A DNA stretch of 64,000 nucleotides from Brevibacterium ravenspurgense (GCF_001584615.1 NZ_LQQC01000008.1:1-64000), one strand, 5' to 3'; shown: positions 25,319 to 33,482, numbered from the stretch's first letter. Made by a program: numbers and translations. Notes: generated by a model not told the origin, from the letters alone.

Positions 25319-25398
25319 ACACCAGTGTAATTCGCGGCGGTTTGCGCAGAGTTAACAAGGGGCGAACTGAGCGCCGTCCACACATGTGAACAATGAGA

Positions 25399-25414
25399 AT
25401 CACATCGATGTGAT
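25399..25414. promoter_or_regulatory. Perfect 16-bp palindrome ATCACATCGATGTGAT
   Basis: A perfect dyad lies between the pucR 3' end and the nrdH promoter, followed by a second small hairpin (CCGCGAGCTGTCGCGG, 25422-25437). It resembles an operator more than a terminator because there is no T run. Which regulator would bind is unknown; position favours an upstream nrd control site or the pucR transcript end. Confidence 0.35.
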
Positions 25415-25539
25415 CTTGTTTCCGCGAGCTGTCGCGGAACACGCCGCACCCACCAAACTTTTCACCCCGGCTCTGTCCACAGGTCCTCCACGGGTTTCAG
25501 CATCTGTCCACAGGCAAAAATTTCTTTCAGTTGGATCTG

Positions 25540-26973
25540 TCACATCCGGTTAGTCAGACTCCGTTCACGCAGCTGCAATGCCACGTGCACCAAACGCAGC
25601 TGTTCCGGATCATGCAGATCCCGTCCCAGAAGGTCGCCCAGCTTCGTTATGTGAGCGCGCACCGTGTGCCGGTGCACCCCAAGTTCAGCCGCCACCGGCT
25701 CGCCCGTCTGCCCCAAGCGCGCGGCGGCCCGCAGCGTGACCATCCACGACCGAGGTGCTGTCGCCAAAGGCCCCAACACCCGGTCGGCAAACCGGGCCGC
25801 CGCCGTCGGATCAACCGCACCCAGCAGTCCCGCAAGTTCCGACTGCGGATCCGCCCCGCCGAACCACCCGGCCGCAGTGTGCGCCGCAGACTCGAGATCC
25901 ACCTCGGCGTCTTCACGGATTTCGGCACCTGCCAGGCGGGCAATCCTGAGCACCTGTGGATAGGACCGCGGCCCGCACAGAATGGCCGCCGTCGCAGAAT
26001 CCCCCGCCATCCCGGCAGCACCTGCCAGCCAGCCCACCAGCCACAGCACCCGGTCGGCAGGCACCTGCTCCAAGCACACGAGGCGGAGCTCCCCTTCTTC
26101 TTCCGCTCCTGTCAGGTGCCAGGCGGCACGGCGCTCGGGAAGGCTGGCCTGCGGATTGAGAACCGCGGAAGCATCCTGCGGCTCCGTACCGCTGAGACTG
26201 ATGTGCAGCAGGGCCGCCGTCGTGGTGAGAACAAGACTGCGAGCGCGGGGGCTGAAAGAACGCGGGTCGGACCCTGCGTCGCGGACGGCAAGCCAGGCAA
26301 GCGGAGCTGCACCCACTGGATAGAGGACCAGCCCAGAAAGGCCCGTCTCCTGCGGGCCGGCCGATGCAGAAAAGGCCGCCCGCACGGCAGTCGCCGCCGC
26401 CTCGGCCACCGCGGCGGCCGTCAGACCTCCCGCAATGACCACCCCGGCGGGGTTGAGCACGGCAACCTCGGCACCCAGCCGCGAGCGCAGCGACTCGACT
26501 GCCCTTTCCATACCGGGGCCCGCCAGCAGGCCCGCAATTGAGCGCTGGGCGGATGCCACCGCGTGCAGTTCGCGGGCATATTCGGCTTCGCGAAGACTGG
26601 TGAAGGCGTCGACGACGTCGACAAAGGCGGTGCGCTGGGGAACACCGAACAGCACAAGGCTCTCTTCTTTGGCCGCGGCGACGATCGTCGGCGGAACTTC
26701 ACTGTGCGGCAGCCCCTCCCCCAGGCCGATGCCCAGGGCCACAGCACCGCCGGCGCGCACCCGCGCCGCATAGTCGGCACTGGCCGCAGGGTCAGCAAGG
26801 TCAACGAGCGCGCCCACCGTTAAGAGGACTTCCCCGCCGCGAAGCCACGAATCAATGCTCGGAACTTCGGAGGCGTGGACGATCCGCACTGACTGCGTAC
26901 GCGCACCCGCCGGTTCACAGTGCACTTCAAGGCTGAGTGCCTGGCTGTCGAGCAGCTCTCCCAGAACAACCAC
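25540..26973 (-). CDS. PucR-family transcriptional regulator
   Basis: A 477-residue regulator. The N-terminal PucR domain ([26 protein letters not shown]) is followed by a long central region and a C-terminal helix-turn-helix ([31 protein letters not shown]). PucR proteins sense purine/nitrogen-compound availability. The usual ATG (26979) touches the GGAGG directly, so the GTG six bases on (26973) is the better start. It is divergent from the ureohydrolase-decarboxylase-symporter operon and is its most likely local regulator. Confidence 0.9.
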   Translation of the reverse strand: MVVLGELLDSQALSLEVHCEPAGARTQSVRIVHASEVPSIDSWLRGGEVLLTVGALVDLADPAASADYAARVRAGGAVALGIGLGEGLPHSEVPPTIVAAAKEESLVLFGVPQRTAFVDVVDAFTSLREAEYARELHAVASAQRSIAGLLAGPGMERAVESLRSRLGAEVAVLNPAGVVIAGGLTAAAVAEAAATAVRAAFSASAGPQETGLSGLVLYPVGAAPLAWLAVRDAGSDPRSFSPRARSLVLTTTAALLHISLSGTEPQDASAVLNPQASLPERRAAWHLTGAEEEGELRLVCLEQVPADRVLWLVGWLAGAAGMAGDSATAAILCGPRSYPQVLRIARLAGAEIREDAEVDLESAAHTAAGWFGGADPQSELAGLLGAVDPTAAARFADRVLGPLATAPRSWMVTLRAAARLGQTGEPVAAELGVHRHTVRAHITKLGDLLGRDLHDPEQLRLVHVALQLRERSLTNRM

Positions 26974-27032
26974 GAGCATCCTCCATTCTACTGTGTGGCA
27001 GCGTCACCGGCATATCTCAACGCCCCTTTATA

Positions 27033-27058
27033 TACACAGTGGACTATATACGTTCTCA
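27033..27058. promoter_or_regulatory. Putative operator in the pucR/ureohydrolase intergenic region
   Basis: A 26-bp sequence whose core (minus strand) is TATATAGTCCACTGTGTA, an imperfect dyad (TAyAyAGT/ACTrTrTA around CC). The same 26 bp occurs, inverted and without mismatch, at 32179-32204. It sits between the divergent pucR and ureohydrolase promoters, about 80 bp from each start, so it is a plausible binding site for PucR or the GntR protein encoded at 32.6 kb. Confidence 0.55.
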
Positions 27059-27135
27059 ATTCGCCATTATGGACATATCGTGGCGCGGCTCACCCTTTTA
27101 GCCTGGTTGAACATCCCAGCTACGAGGAGGAACAC

Positions 27136-28146
27136 GTGAGCGACAACCAGCCCCTGGGCCCCGCCGACTACAGCCTGACCCCGCGCTTTGCAGGCCCGCC
27201 GACATTCGGCCTCCTGCCGCGCATCGACGAAGTCGAAGCACAGCGCCCCGGCCAGCCGATCGACGTCAAAATCATCGGCGTCCCCTTCGACGCCGGCGTC
27301 AGCTACCGCAGCGGCACCCGATTTGGCCCCTCGCACATCCGCCAGTCCTCCAAGCTGCTGCGCCCCTACAACCAGGCCACCGACGTTCACCCGTTCTCCT
27401 GGCAGCAGGTTGCCGACTGCGGCGACCTGGGTGTGAACCCCTTCAACATCGAAGAGGCCATCGCCGCTGTTGAAGCCAACGCCGACGAAGCCCGCAAGGA
27501 CGGTGCAAAGCTGCTCACCCTGGGCGGAGACCACACGCTCGCCCTGCCCAACATCCGCTCGCTGTACAAAACCCACGGCAAGATCGCGGTTCTGCACTTC
27601 GACGCGCACCTGGACACGTGGGACACCTACATGGGTGCGCCCTACACTCACGGCACACCGTTCCGCCGCGCCTCAGAAGAAGGTCTGCTCGACCTCGAGC
27701 GCTGCATGCACGTGGGCATCCGCGGGCCCCTGTACGGCAAAAAGGACCTCGAAGACGACTCGGTGCTCGGCTTCCAGATCCTGCGCTCTGACGACTACCA
27801 GTTCCAGCCGCTGCAGGACATCGTCGCCCGCATCCGCAAGCGCCTGGGAGACGCACCCATCTACATCTCTGTCGACATCGACGTGCTCGACCCCGCAGCC
27901 GCGCCCGGCACCGGCACCCCGGAGGCCGGCGGTATGACAAGCCGCGAACTGCTCAACTCCATCCGCGGCCTCCAGGGCCTCAACGTCGTCGGCGCTGAAA
28001 TCGTCGAAGTCGCCCCCGCCTACGACCACGCCGAAATCACCGGCCTGGCCGCCGCACAGGTCGGCTACGAAATCCTCTCCCTGTGGGCCGCCCAGAAGAA
28101 GGGCGCCGAAGCCCCCACCGGATTCGCCGCCGACAACCTCGGCTGA
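27136..28146 (+). CDS. Ureohydrolase (agmatinase family; probable guanidinobutyrase)
   Basis: A 336-residue Mn-dependent ureohydrolase that removes urea from a guanidino compound. The metal-binding motifs GGDHT, DAHLDTW and [20 protein letters not shown] are complete. The family contains agmatinase, guanidinobutyrase and guanidinopropionase, which cannot be told apart by these motifs. The AruI-like neighbour suggests 4-guanidinobutyrate as substrate, yielding GABA and urea. The GTG start follows GAGGAGG with ideal spacing; the longer frame would run into the operator region. It is the first gene of a three-gene operon divergent from pucR. Confidence 0.88.
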   Translation: MSDNQPLGPADYSLTPRFAGPPTFGLLPRIDEVEAQRPGQPIDVKIIGVPFDAGVSYRSGTRFGPSHIRQSSKLLRPYNQATDVHPFSWQQVADCGDLGVNPFNIEEAIAAVEANADEARKDGAKLLTLGGDHTLALPNIRSLYKTHGKIAVLHFDAHLDTWDTYMGAPYTHGTPFRRASEEGLLDLERCMHVGIRGPLYGKKDLEDDSVLGFQILRSDDYQFQPLQDIVARIRKRLGDAPIYISVDIDVLDPAAAPGTGTPEAGGMTSRELLNSIRGLQGLNVVGAEIVEVAPAYDHAEITGLAAAQVGYEILSLWAAQKKGAEAPTGFAADNLG

Positions 28147-28150
28147 CCCA

Positions 28151-28195
28151 CTCCCCTCCCGCACACTGCCCCGCACGGCGGCAGCGGGAGGGGAG
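28151..28195 (+). terminator. GC-rich intercistronic hairpin after ureohydrolase gene
   Basis: A perfect 12-bp stem (CTCCCCTCCCGC/GCGGGAGGGGAG) encloses about 21 nt. It lacks a T tract, so it is more likely a processing or attenuation element between cistrons than a full terminator. Confidence 0.5.
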
Positions 28196-28245
28196 CTCCA
28201 CCTCGTACCCCAATCCCCATCCCCACAACCTGCCAAGGAGCACAC

Positions 28246-29928
28246 GTGACCAGCATCAACGAGCCCCTGGAGAGCGTTGACGACGCCCACCGCAACGGCG
28301 GCCTGGCCGTCATCGCCGCCCTGGCCGCCCACGGCGTCGACACCGTGTTCGGCATCCCCGGAACCCACAACCTCGAGTTCTACCGCCACCTGGAGACCTT
28401 CGGCATCCGCGCCATCACGCCCCGCCACGAACAGGGCGCAGGCTACGGCGCGGACGGCTACTACCTGCTCAGTGGCAAACCCGGCGTTGTCATCACAACC
28501 TCGGGACCGGGACTGACGAACGTCATCACGGCAGCCGCGACCGCCTACGCGGAATCCCGCCCTATGCTCATCCTGTCCCCCGGCGTGCCCAACGGGCTCG
28601 AACGGGCCGACGTCGGCCTGCTGCACGAAACGAAGGCCACCGCGGAAGCCATCGACAACCTGCTGGTCGGCTCCAAGCGCACCCGCACCGCAGAAGGCGC
28701 CGCGGCAGCCGTTTCTGAAGCCTTTGCCCGGTTCAATTCGGAACGCCCCGGGCCGATCCACATCGAGGTGCCCCTCGATGTTCTCGAGGGCCCCTGGCAC
28801 GGAACCGCCGAGGTGCCGCGCACCATCCAGCCGACACAGCCGGCTGACGCTGTTGTCACCGAAGCCGCGCAGGCGCTGACTGCCGCTGAGCGTCCGCTCA
28901 TCATTGCCGGCGGCGGTGCTCGCCGCATGGCAGAACCGCTGACCGCGCTGGCTGAAAAGCTCGACGCACCGCTGGTCACCACCGCCAACGGCAAGGGCGC
29001 AATTGACGAATCGCACCCGCTGGCCCTGGGTGCCAGCGTGCGCTTCCCCGCGGTGCAGAAAGAATCGCAGACCGCGGACGTTCTGCTGGTGATCGGCTCT
29101 GAGCTTGCCGATTCGGACCTGTGGGGCGGACGGATCGGTGCGCGCGGCGTGAATTCGTGGGACCACCTGGGGTGCCCGCCCGAGCAGCCAGCGGGCCAGC
29201 CTGTCCAGACGGTCATCCGCTGCGACATCGACCCCGACCAGCTGCACAAAAACCTGCCCGGTGACATCCTCGTCCACTCCGACAGCCTCGCGTTCGTCAA
29301 CGCTCTGAGCGAGGAACTGGGCCAGCAGCCCGCGCGTCGCGGTGCTGAACGCGCAGCCGAGCTCAACCGCGAATGGCAGGGCGAATTCCCCGACGGTGTG
29401 GGTGTGTGGACGACCCGGGCCATTGCGGCTGCTGGTGGTCCTGGGACCGTCATTGCGGGTGACTCTTCTCAGGTCACCTATGACGGAGCCGTCCACGCGC
29501 TGGAAGCCCGCACGGAAGACCAGCTTCTGTATATGCCGGGCTTCGCAACGCTCGGCTACGGCATTCCCGCCGCCATCGGAGCGAAGCTGGCAGACCCAGA
29601 CCGCCCGGTGGTCGTCCACGTGGGCGACGGTGCCGCCATGTTCTCGATCCAGGAAGTCATGACGGCCGTCGAACTCCGCCTGGGCATCCCCATGGTCATC
29701 GTCGACAACGGCGGCTACGCCGAAATCGAAGCCCAGATGGAAGAGCGCAGCATTGACCCGTTTGCCGTCCATCTGGCCAGGCCGAACTTCGCCGCTTTGG
29801 GCACAGCCTTCGGCGGTAAGGGCGTAGAATTGAGCGCCTCCGACCCCGACTGCGCTGACCAGCTGGAACGCGCGGTTTCCGAGGCCCTGAGCGCCGATGT
29901 TCCCACGCTCATCCACGTGACGGTCTGA
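28246..29928 (+). CDS. ThDP-dependent decarboxylase, AruI-like (putative 2-ketoarginine decarboxylase)
   Basis: A 560-residue acetolactate-synthase-superfamily enzyme. It has the N-terminal PYR domain with GIPGTHNLEFYR and the activating Glu (PRHEQGAGYGADGY), a middle domain, and the ThDP-binding PP domain with VHVGDGAAMFSIQEVMTAVELRLGIPMVIVDNGGYAEI (GDG...NN-like motif). The GTHNLE/PRHEQGAG signature is closer to 5-guanidino-2-oxopentanoate decarboxylases than to IlvB, and the ureohydrolase next door fits the arginine transaminase pathway. Substrate assignment is inference. The GTG start is preceded by AAGGAG. Confidence 0.75.
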   Translation: MTSINEPLESVDDAHRNGGLAVIAALAAHGVDTVFGIPGTHNLEFYRHLETFGIRAITPRHEQGAGYGADGYYLLSGKPGVVITTSGPGLTNVITAAATAYAESRPMLILSPGVPNGLERADVGLLHETKATAEAIDNLLVGSKRTRTAEGAAAAVSEAFARFNSERPGPIHIEVPLDVLEGPWHGTAEVPRTIQPTQPADAVVTEAAQALTAAERPLIIAGGGARRMAEPLTALAEKLDAPLVTTANGKGAIDESHPLALGASVRFPAVQKESQTADVLLVIGSELADSDLWGGRIGARGVNSWDHLGCPPEQPAGQPVQTVIRCDIDPDQLHKNLPGDILVHSDSLAFVNALSEELGQQPARRGAERAAELNREWQGEFPDGVGVWTTRAIAAAGGPGTVIAGDSSQVTYDGAVHALEARTEDQLLYMPGFATLGYGIPAAIGAKLADPDRPVVVHVGDGAAMFSIQEVMTAVELRLGIPMVIVDNGGYAEIEAQMEERSIDPFAVHLARPNFAALGTAFGGKGVELSASDPDCADQLERAVSEALSADVPTLIHVTV

Positions 29929-29952
29929 CACCGCCCACCCGTAAGCACACCC

Positions 29953-29981
29953 GGCGGGGCAGCTTCAGCCGCTGCCCCGCC
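29953..29981 (+). terminator. GC-rich hairpin before symporter gene
   Basis: An 11-bp stem (GGCGGGGCAGC/GCTGCCCCGCC) with a 7-nt loop lies in the 78-bp gap. The sequence following is pyrimidine-rich (GCCCTTCCC) rather than a T run. It may attenuate expression of the transporter relative to the enzymes. Confidence 0.5.
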
Positions 29982-30006
29982 GCCCTTCCCACAAGAGAGA
30001 AACACT

Positions 30007-31482
30007 ATGGAAACAGCTGTCGTAGCCGTCTACATTGCCGGCATGCTCGCATTCGGCGTTTGGGGTCGAATCCGCGCGAAGAACCAGGAGGACTTCCTGG
30101 TGGCCGGCCGGCGGTTGGGACCGCTGGTCTTCATGGGCACGATGGCTGCCGTTGTTCTCGGCGGGGCCTCCACCGTCGGAGGTGTCGGGCTGGGATACGT
30201 CCACGGCCTGTCCGGCATGTGGCTGGTGGTGTGCATCGGCCTTGGCATCATCATCCTCAGTCTGGCCTTCGCCCCAACGATTCAGCGTCTGGGAATCTAC
30301 ACGGTCTCCCAGATGCTGGAGCTGCGCTACGGTGCTGGCTCCCGCACCGTGTCGGGCATCATCATGACCGCCTACGGCCTGATGATCTCGACGACCTCGA
30401 CAGTTGCCTACGGCGCGATCTTCCATTCCCTGCTGGGCATCGACCGGGTGCCGGCAGTCCTCATCGGCGGTGCTGTCGTCATGATCTACTCCATGCTCGG
30501 CGGCATGTGGTCGATCACTATGACCGACTTCGTGCAGTTCCTCATCCAGACCGTCGGCATCTTCCTCATCCTGCTGCCGATCGTGCTGCAAGACGCCGGC
30601 GGCTTCAGCAACATTCGCGACGTTGTGGGTCCCGAAGCGTTCGACCCGGTGGCCATCGGACCGAACATGATCATCACCTACGTGCTGATCTACACCATCG
30701 GCCTGCTCATCGGCCAGGACATCTGGCAACGCGTATTCACTGCCCGCTCCCCCGAAACCGCGCGCTGGGGCGGTTTTGCCGCGGGTGTGTACTGCGTGTT
30801 CTACGGTGCCGCCGGCGCCCTTGTGGGTGTGGGCGCCCGCGTGCTGGTGCCCGGCATCGAAGACTCTGACCAGGTGTTCACCGCCGTCACCGAACACGCA
30901 CTGACACCGCTGTTTGCGGGACTTGTTCTTTCGGCAGCGCTGTCGGCCGTCATGTCGACGTCGTCTGGCGCACTTCTGGCTGCCTCGACTGTTCTGCGCC
31001 AGGATGTCGTCGAACCCGCACTGACAAAGCGCACCGCGGCGAGTACGGGTCTTGGCGGAGCGCTGCGCGGCAGCCTCGTGCGCGAAACCGGCGACGAAGT
31101 GCGCGACTCGCGCATCTACCTGGTGAGCCTCGGTGTCGTGTCGATCATCCTGGCCTGCGTCATGACCAGCGTGGTCGATGCGCTGACAATTGCCTACAAC
31201 ATCCTCGTAGCCGGCCTGTTCATCCCGATTGTCGGCGGCCTGGTGTGGAAGCGCGGCACAATCGTCGGCGTTCTGGCCGGCATGATCGCAGGCACGGGCG
31301 CGGCCGTCATCTTCATGATCGTCAACGGGCTCATGGCAAACACGCCGATCTACTTCGGTCTGGGTGCTTCGCTTGTCGCATACGTTGTCGGCTCGCTCAT
31401 CTCCCGGCCCACACCGGAGCGGATCATGACCGCGTGGCAGGAGCGCATCCGCCGCGGAGTCAAGGCTTCGCCGCGTTCCTGA
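30007..31482 (+). CDS. Sodium:solute symporter (SSS family)
   Basis: A 491-residue polytopic membrane protein with about 12-13 hydrophobic helices. SSS hallmarks include the first helix followed by NQEDFLVAGRRLGP, the glycine-rich FMGTMAAVVLGGASTVGGVGLGY, MIYSMLGGMWSITMTDFVQF and LSAALSAVMSTSSGALLAASTVLRQDVV. The last segment is the conserved Na-site helix. As the third gene of the operon it probably imports the guanidino compound or precursor degraded by the two upstream enzymes. The substrate is not predictable from sequence. Confidence 0.88.
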   Translation: METAVVAVYIAGMLAFGVWGRIRAKNQEDFLVAGRRLGPLVFMGTMAAVVLGGASTVGGVGLGYVHGLSGMWLVVCIGLGIIILSLAFAPTIQRLGIYTVSQMLELRYGAGSRTVSGIIMTAYGLMISTTSTVAYGAIFHSLLGIDRVPAVLIGGAVVMIYSMLGGMWSITMTDFVQFLIQTVGIFLILLPIVLQDAGGFSNIRDVVGPEAFDPVAIGPNMIITYVLIYTIGLLIGQDIWQRVFTARSPETARWGGFAAGVYCVFYGAAGALVGVGARVLVPGIEDSDQVFTAVTEHALTPLFAGLVLSAALSAVMSTSSGALLAASTVLRQDVVEPALTKRTAASTGLGGALRGSLVRETGDEVRDSRIYLVSLGVVSIILACVMTSVVDALTIAYNILVAGLFIPIVGGLVWKRGTIVGVLAGMIAGTGAAVIFMIVNGLMANTPIYFGLGASLVAYVVGSLISRPTPERIMTAWQERIRRGVKASPRS

Positions 31483-31513
31483 CGCCAGCCTGGTGGCGGC
31501 GCCTTGCCAGCCC

Positions 31514-31590
31514 AGATTCACGCGCTAATGCAGTTTTGCGCCTAAATGCGCTGCATTAACGCGTGAATCTGCATTTAAGCGCAAAACTAG
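31514..31590 (+). repeat. Interlocked palindromic repeat, copy 1
   Basis: Order A-B-A'-B': A (AGATTCACGCGCTAATGCAG) pairs with A' (CTGCATTAACGCGTGAATCT, one mismatch), while the loop B (GTTTTGCGCCTAAATGC) pairs with a downstream B' (GCATTTAAGCGCAAAAC, one mismatch). The two stems are topologically interlocked: as RNA this would be a pseudoknot or two alternative hairpins. Confidence 0.85.
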
Positions 31591-31717
31591 ACCGGCTCGC
31601 TGCGCAAGTCTGCGGCGGCGGGACAAGAAACTGCAGGCAGTAGGCTGCGCCCCACGGGCTGCGGCTTGATGGCCCGGTGGCGCCCTACCAGCCCGGCTCC
31701 ACCTCGCCCATCAACCC

Positions 31718-31788
31718 AGACTCACGCGTTAATGCAGATTTGCGCCTAAATGCGCTGCATTACCGCGTGAATCTGCATTAAAGCGCAA
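31718..31788 (+). repeat. Interlocked palindromic repeat, copy 2
   Basis: Same A-B-A'-B' layout and orientation as copy 1. A starts AGACTCACGCG. A' reads CTGCATTACCGCGTGAATCT. The B' arm is shortened to GCATTAAAGCGCAA and continues into GGTTGCAGTCGCCGG, a spacer shared by several copies. Confidence 0.85.
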
Positions 31789-31878
31789 GGTTGCAGTCGC
31801 CGGACGCACGCAAAGTTGCGGCAGCAGCCCGCGGGCGACGGCCCGGCGCCAACCCGGCGCAGCCTCGCCCGCCAGCCC

Positions 31879-31951
31879 AGACTCACGCGCTAATGCAGAT
31901 TTGCGCCTAAATGCGCTGCATTACCGCGTGAACCTGCATTAAAGCGCAAAT
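31879..31951 (+). repeat. Interlocked palindromic repeat, copy 3
   Basis: Same layout. Here B has GATTTGCGC and B' has GCGCAAATC, whereas copy 1 has GTTTTGCGC and GCGCAAAAC. The paired change supports selection or gene conversion on B/B' pairing. A' has one extra change (GTGAACCTG). Confidence 0.85.
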
Positions 31952-32037
31952 CTAGACCGGCGCGCTGCGCAAAGCTGCGGCAGCAGCCCACAGGCGACGG
32001 CCCGGGACCAACCCACCTCCACCTCGCCCACCACCCC

Positions 32038-32110
32038 AGACTCACGCGTTAATGCAGTTTTGCGCCTAAATGCGCTGCATTAACGCGTGAATCTGCATTA
32101 AAGCGCAAGG
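32038..32110 (+). repeat. Interlocked palindromic repeat, copy 4
   Basis: Same layout. A ends GCGTTAATGCAG and pairs fully with A' apart from one G-T position near the base. It is followed by the shared spacer GGTTGCAGTCGCCGG. Confidence 0.85.
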
Positions 32111-32178
32111 TTGCAGTCGCCGGACGCACGCAAAGCTGCGGCAGCAGCCCGCGGCCGGCGGTGCGGCACCAACCGATG

Positions 32179-32204
32179 TGAGAACGTATATAGTCCACTG
32201 TGTA
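32179..32204. promoter_or_regulatory. Inverted second copy of the ureohydrolase-promoter operator sequence
   Basis: A 26-bp perfect reverse-complement match to 27033-27058, inside the enlarged spacer between repeat copies 4 and 5. No gene start is near: the closest is the GntR gene, which ends at 32617 and points this way. It may be a decoy or looping site, or a relic of a rearrangement. Confidence 0.7.
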
Positions 32205-32264
32205 GAAACATCAACCCAGCCCAGCGTCACCTCGTCAGGCCGGCGGCGTCTCGCCCATCAACCC

Positions 32265-32336
32265 AGACTCACGCGCTAATGCAGTTTTGCGCTTAAATGC
32301 GTTGCATTAACGCGTGAATCTGCATTAAAGCGCAAG
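32265..32336 (+). repeat. Interlocked palindromic repeat, copy 5
   Basis: Same layout, with the A' arm beginning GTTGCATTAACGCG. The distance from copy 4 is 227 bp instead of about 160, because the spacer holds an extra segment of about 67 bp with the 26-bp operator-like sequence. Confidence 0.85.
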
Positions 32337-32444
32337 GTTGCAGTCGCCGGACGCACGCAAAGCTGCGGCAGCAGCCCGCGGGCGACGGCCCGGCACCAAC
32401 CCGGCTCCACCTCGCGATCCCGGCGCAGCCTCGCCCATCAACCC

Positions 32445-32518
32445 AGACTCACGCCCTAATGCAGATTTGCGCTTAAATGCGCTGCATTAACGCGTGAATC
32501 TGCATTTGCGCGCAAAAC
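32445..32518 (+). repeat. Interlocked palindromic repeat, copy 6
   Basis: Same layout. A carries ACGCCCTAATGCAG (two mismatches to A'). B' reads GCATTTGCGCGCAAAAC. It is followed by a short local duplication of CTAGACCGGCGCGCTGCGCAA. The rest of 31483-32616 is GC-rich spacer with no gene. Confidence 0.8.
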
Positions 32519-32616
32519 TAGACCGGCGCGCTGCGCAAAACTAGACCGGCGCGCTGCGCAAATCTGGGACTGCTCGCCCCCGCAAATCCGCGCCGACGGG
32601 CAGCGGAACGGCTCCC

Positions 32617-33360
32617 TCAGCCCACCTGCGCGTCTGCGGCAAGCGACGAAAAGTCCAAACCAGCACCGTCAGCTTCGCTTAAATACCGCGTCAGCCGTGC
32701 CTGAAACAGCTTGACGTGGCGCACCGCAACCTCTTCGGCGCGTTCGCGGTCGCGCTGTTTGAGCGCATCGATGTACTCCCAGTGGTCATCGTGGACCTTG
32801 TCGTAGTGCTCATCGATGTCGCCCAGCCGGGCCGCCCCACCCTGATCACCGCCGAAGCTGAGAAAAGCCAGCCGCTGCAGGTTCGTATAGACCCTTTCGG
32901 CCATCGCCAGTAGGTAGGAGTTTCTGGTCAGCTCGGTTTCCAAAATGTGCAGTTCCGCATTTGTGCGGGTCACCGCCGCAACGTCCCGGTCCGCAGCGGC
33001 GCGCTCAACAGCGCGGACAGCCTCTGACAGCCTCTCCAGTCCCTCATCGCCAATCCGCTCGACCAACAGCTGAGTGACAGCGCGGACAAGCACGTGCTGC
33101 GCTTCGATGAGCTCCCGACACTGACGCAGTGAGATAGAGGCGACCCGGTAGCCGCCCCGAGCATCCGCCTCGACAAGCCCTTCGGCCGTCAGTCGGTGCA
33201 GTGCCTCGCGCACGGGAGTGCGGCTGAGCCCAATGCTCGCCACCAGTGCACCTTCGTCGATCTTCTGCGCGCCGCGCAGCTCCAGAGTGAGAATGCGCCG
33301 GCGCATTTCGACGTAGGCGGTTTCCCTCGCACTTGTCTTCCGCGTAGTCATGCTCCTCAT
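32617..33360 (-). CDS. GntR-family regulator (FCD/VanR-type)
   Basis: A regulator of about 247 residues. The N-terminal winged helix (TAYVEMRRRILTLELRGAQKIDEGALVASIGLSRTPVREALHRLTAEGLV) carries the GntR signature, and the C-terminal all-helical ligand domain has the FCD-type His/Asp pattern (AELHILETE, DEHYDKVHDDHWEYIDALKQRD). The start is uncertain: the frame opens at 33408, ATG at 33360 and ATG at 33351 are both possible, and GAGGAG lies too close to the last. It is divergent from the MFS-HyuAB-OCD operon and is its likely repressor. Confidence 0.88.
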   Translation of the reverse strand: MRSMTTRKTSARETAYVEMRRRILTLELRGAQKIDEGALVASIGLSRTPVREALHRLTAEGLVEADARGGYRVASISLRQCRELIEAQHVLVRAVTQLLVERIGDEGLERLSEAVRAVERAAADRDVAAVTRTNAELHILETELTRNSYLLAMAERVYTNLQRLAFLSFGGDQGGAARLGDIDEHYDKVHDDHWEYIDALKQRDRERAEEVAVRHVKLFQARLTRYLSEADGAGLDFSSLAADAQVG

Positions 33361-33431
33361 TATCAGGCAACTGCAATCCCGCGCCCGCAAAAACGTAACG
33401 CGCTTCACAAAGCGGCTTAATCATGACAGCC

Positions 33432-33455
33432 TGTATTTATTCCGTATACAAGCTG
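33432..33455. promoter_or_regulatory. Putative GntR operator upstream of MFS gene
   Basis: The divergent intergenic region has TGTATTTATTCCGTATACA, with inverted arms TGTAT and ATACA. GntR/FCD regulators often bind T-G-T...A-C-A dyads. It lies about 30 bp before the MFS start codon. Prediction from pattern and position only. Confidence 0.4.
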
Positions 33456-33482
33456 AACGCTTCCCGATCGGAAGGAAAGCAG

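Noticed and set aside
31514..32518. Series of intrinsic terminators
   Set aside because: Stems are long but have no T runs after them, and six in a row after one gene is not a terminator pattern. The conserved loop complementarity also argues for another role.
31483..32616. CRISPR array
   Set aside because: Regular repeats are present, but the units are about 75 bp, the spacers are similar to one another, and no cas gene is in the window.
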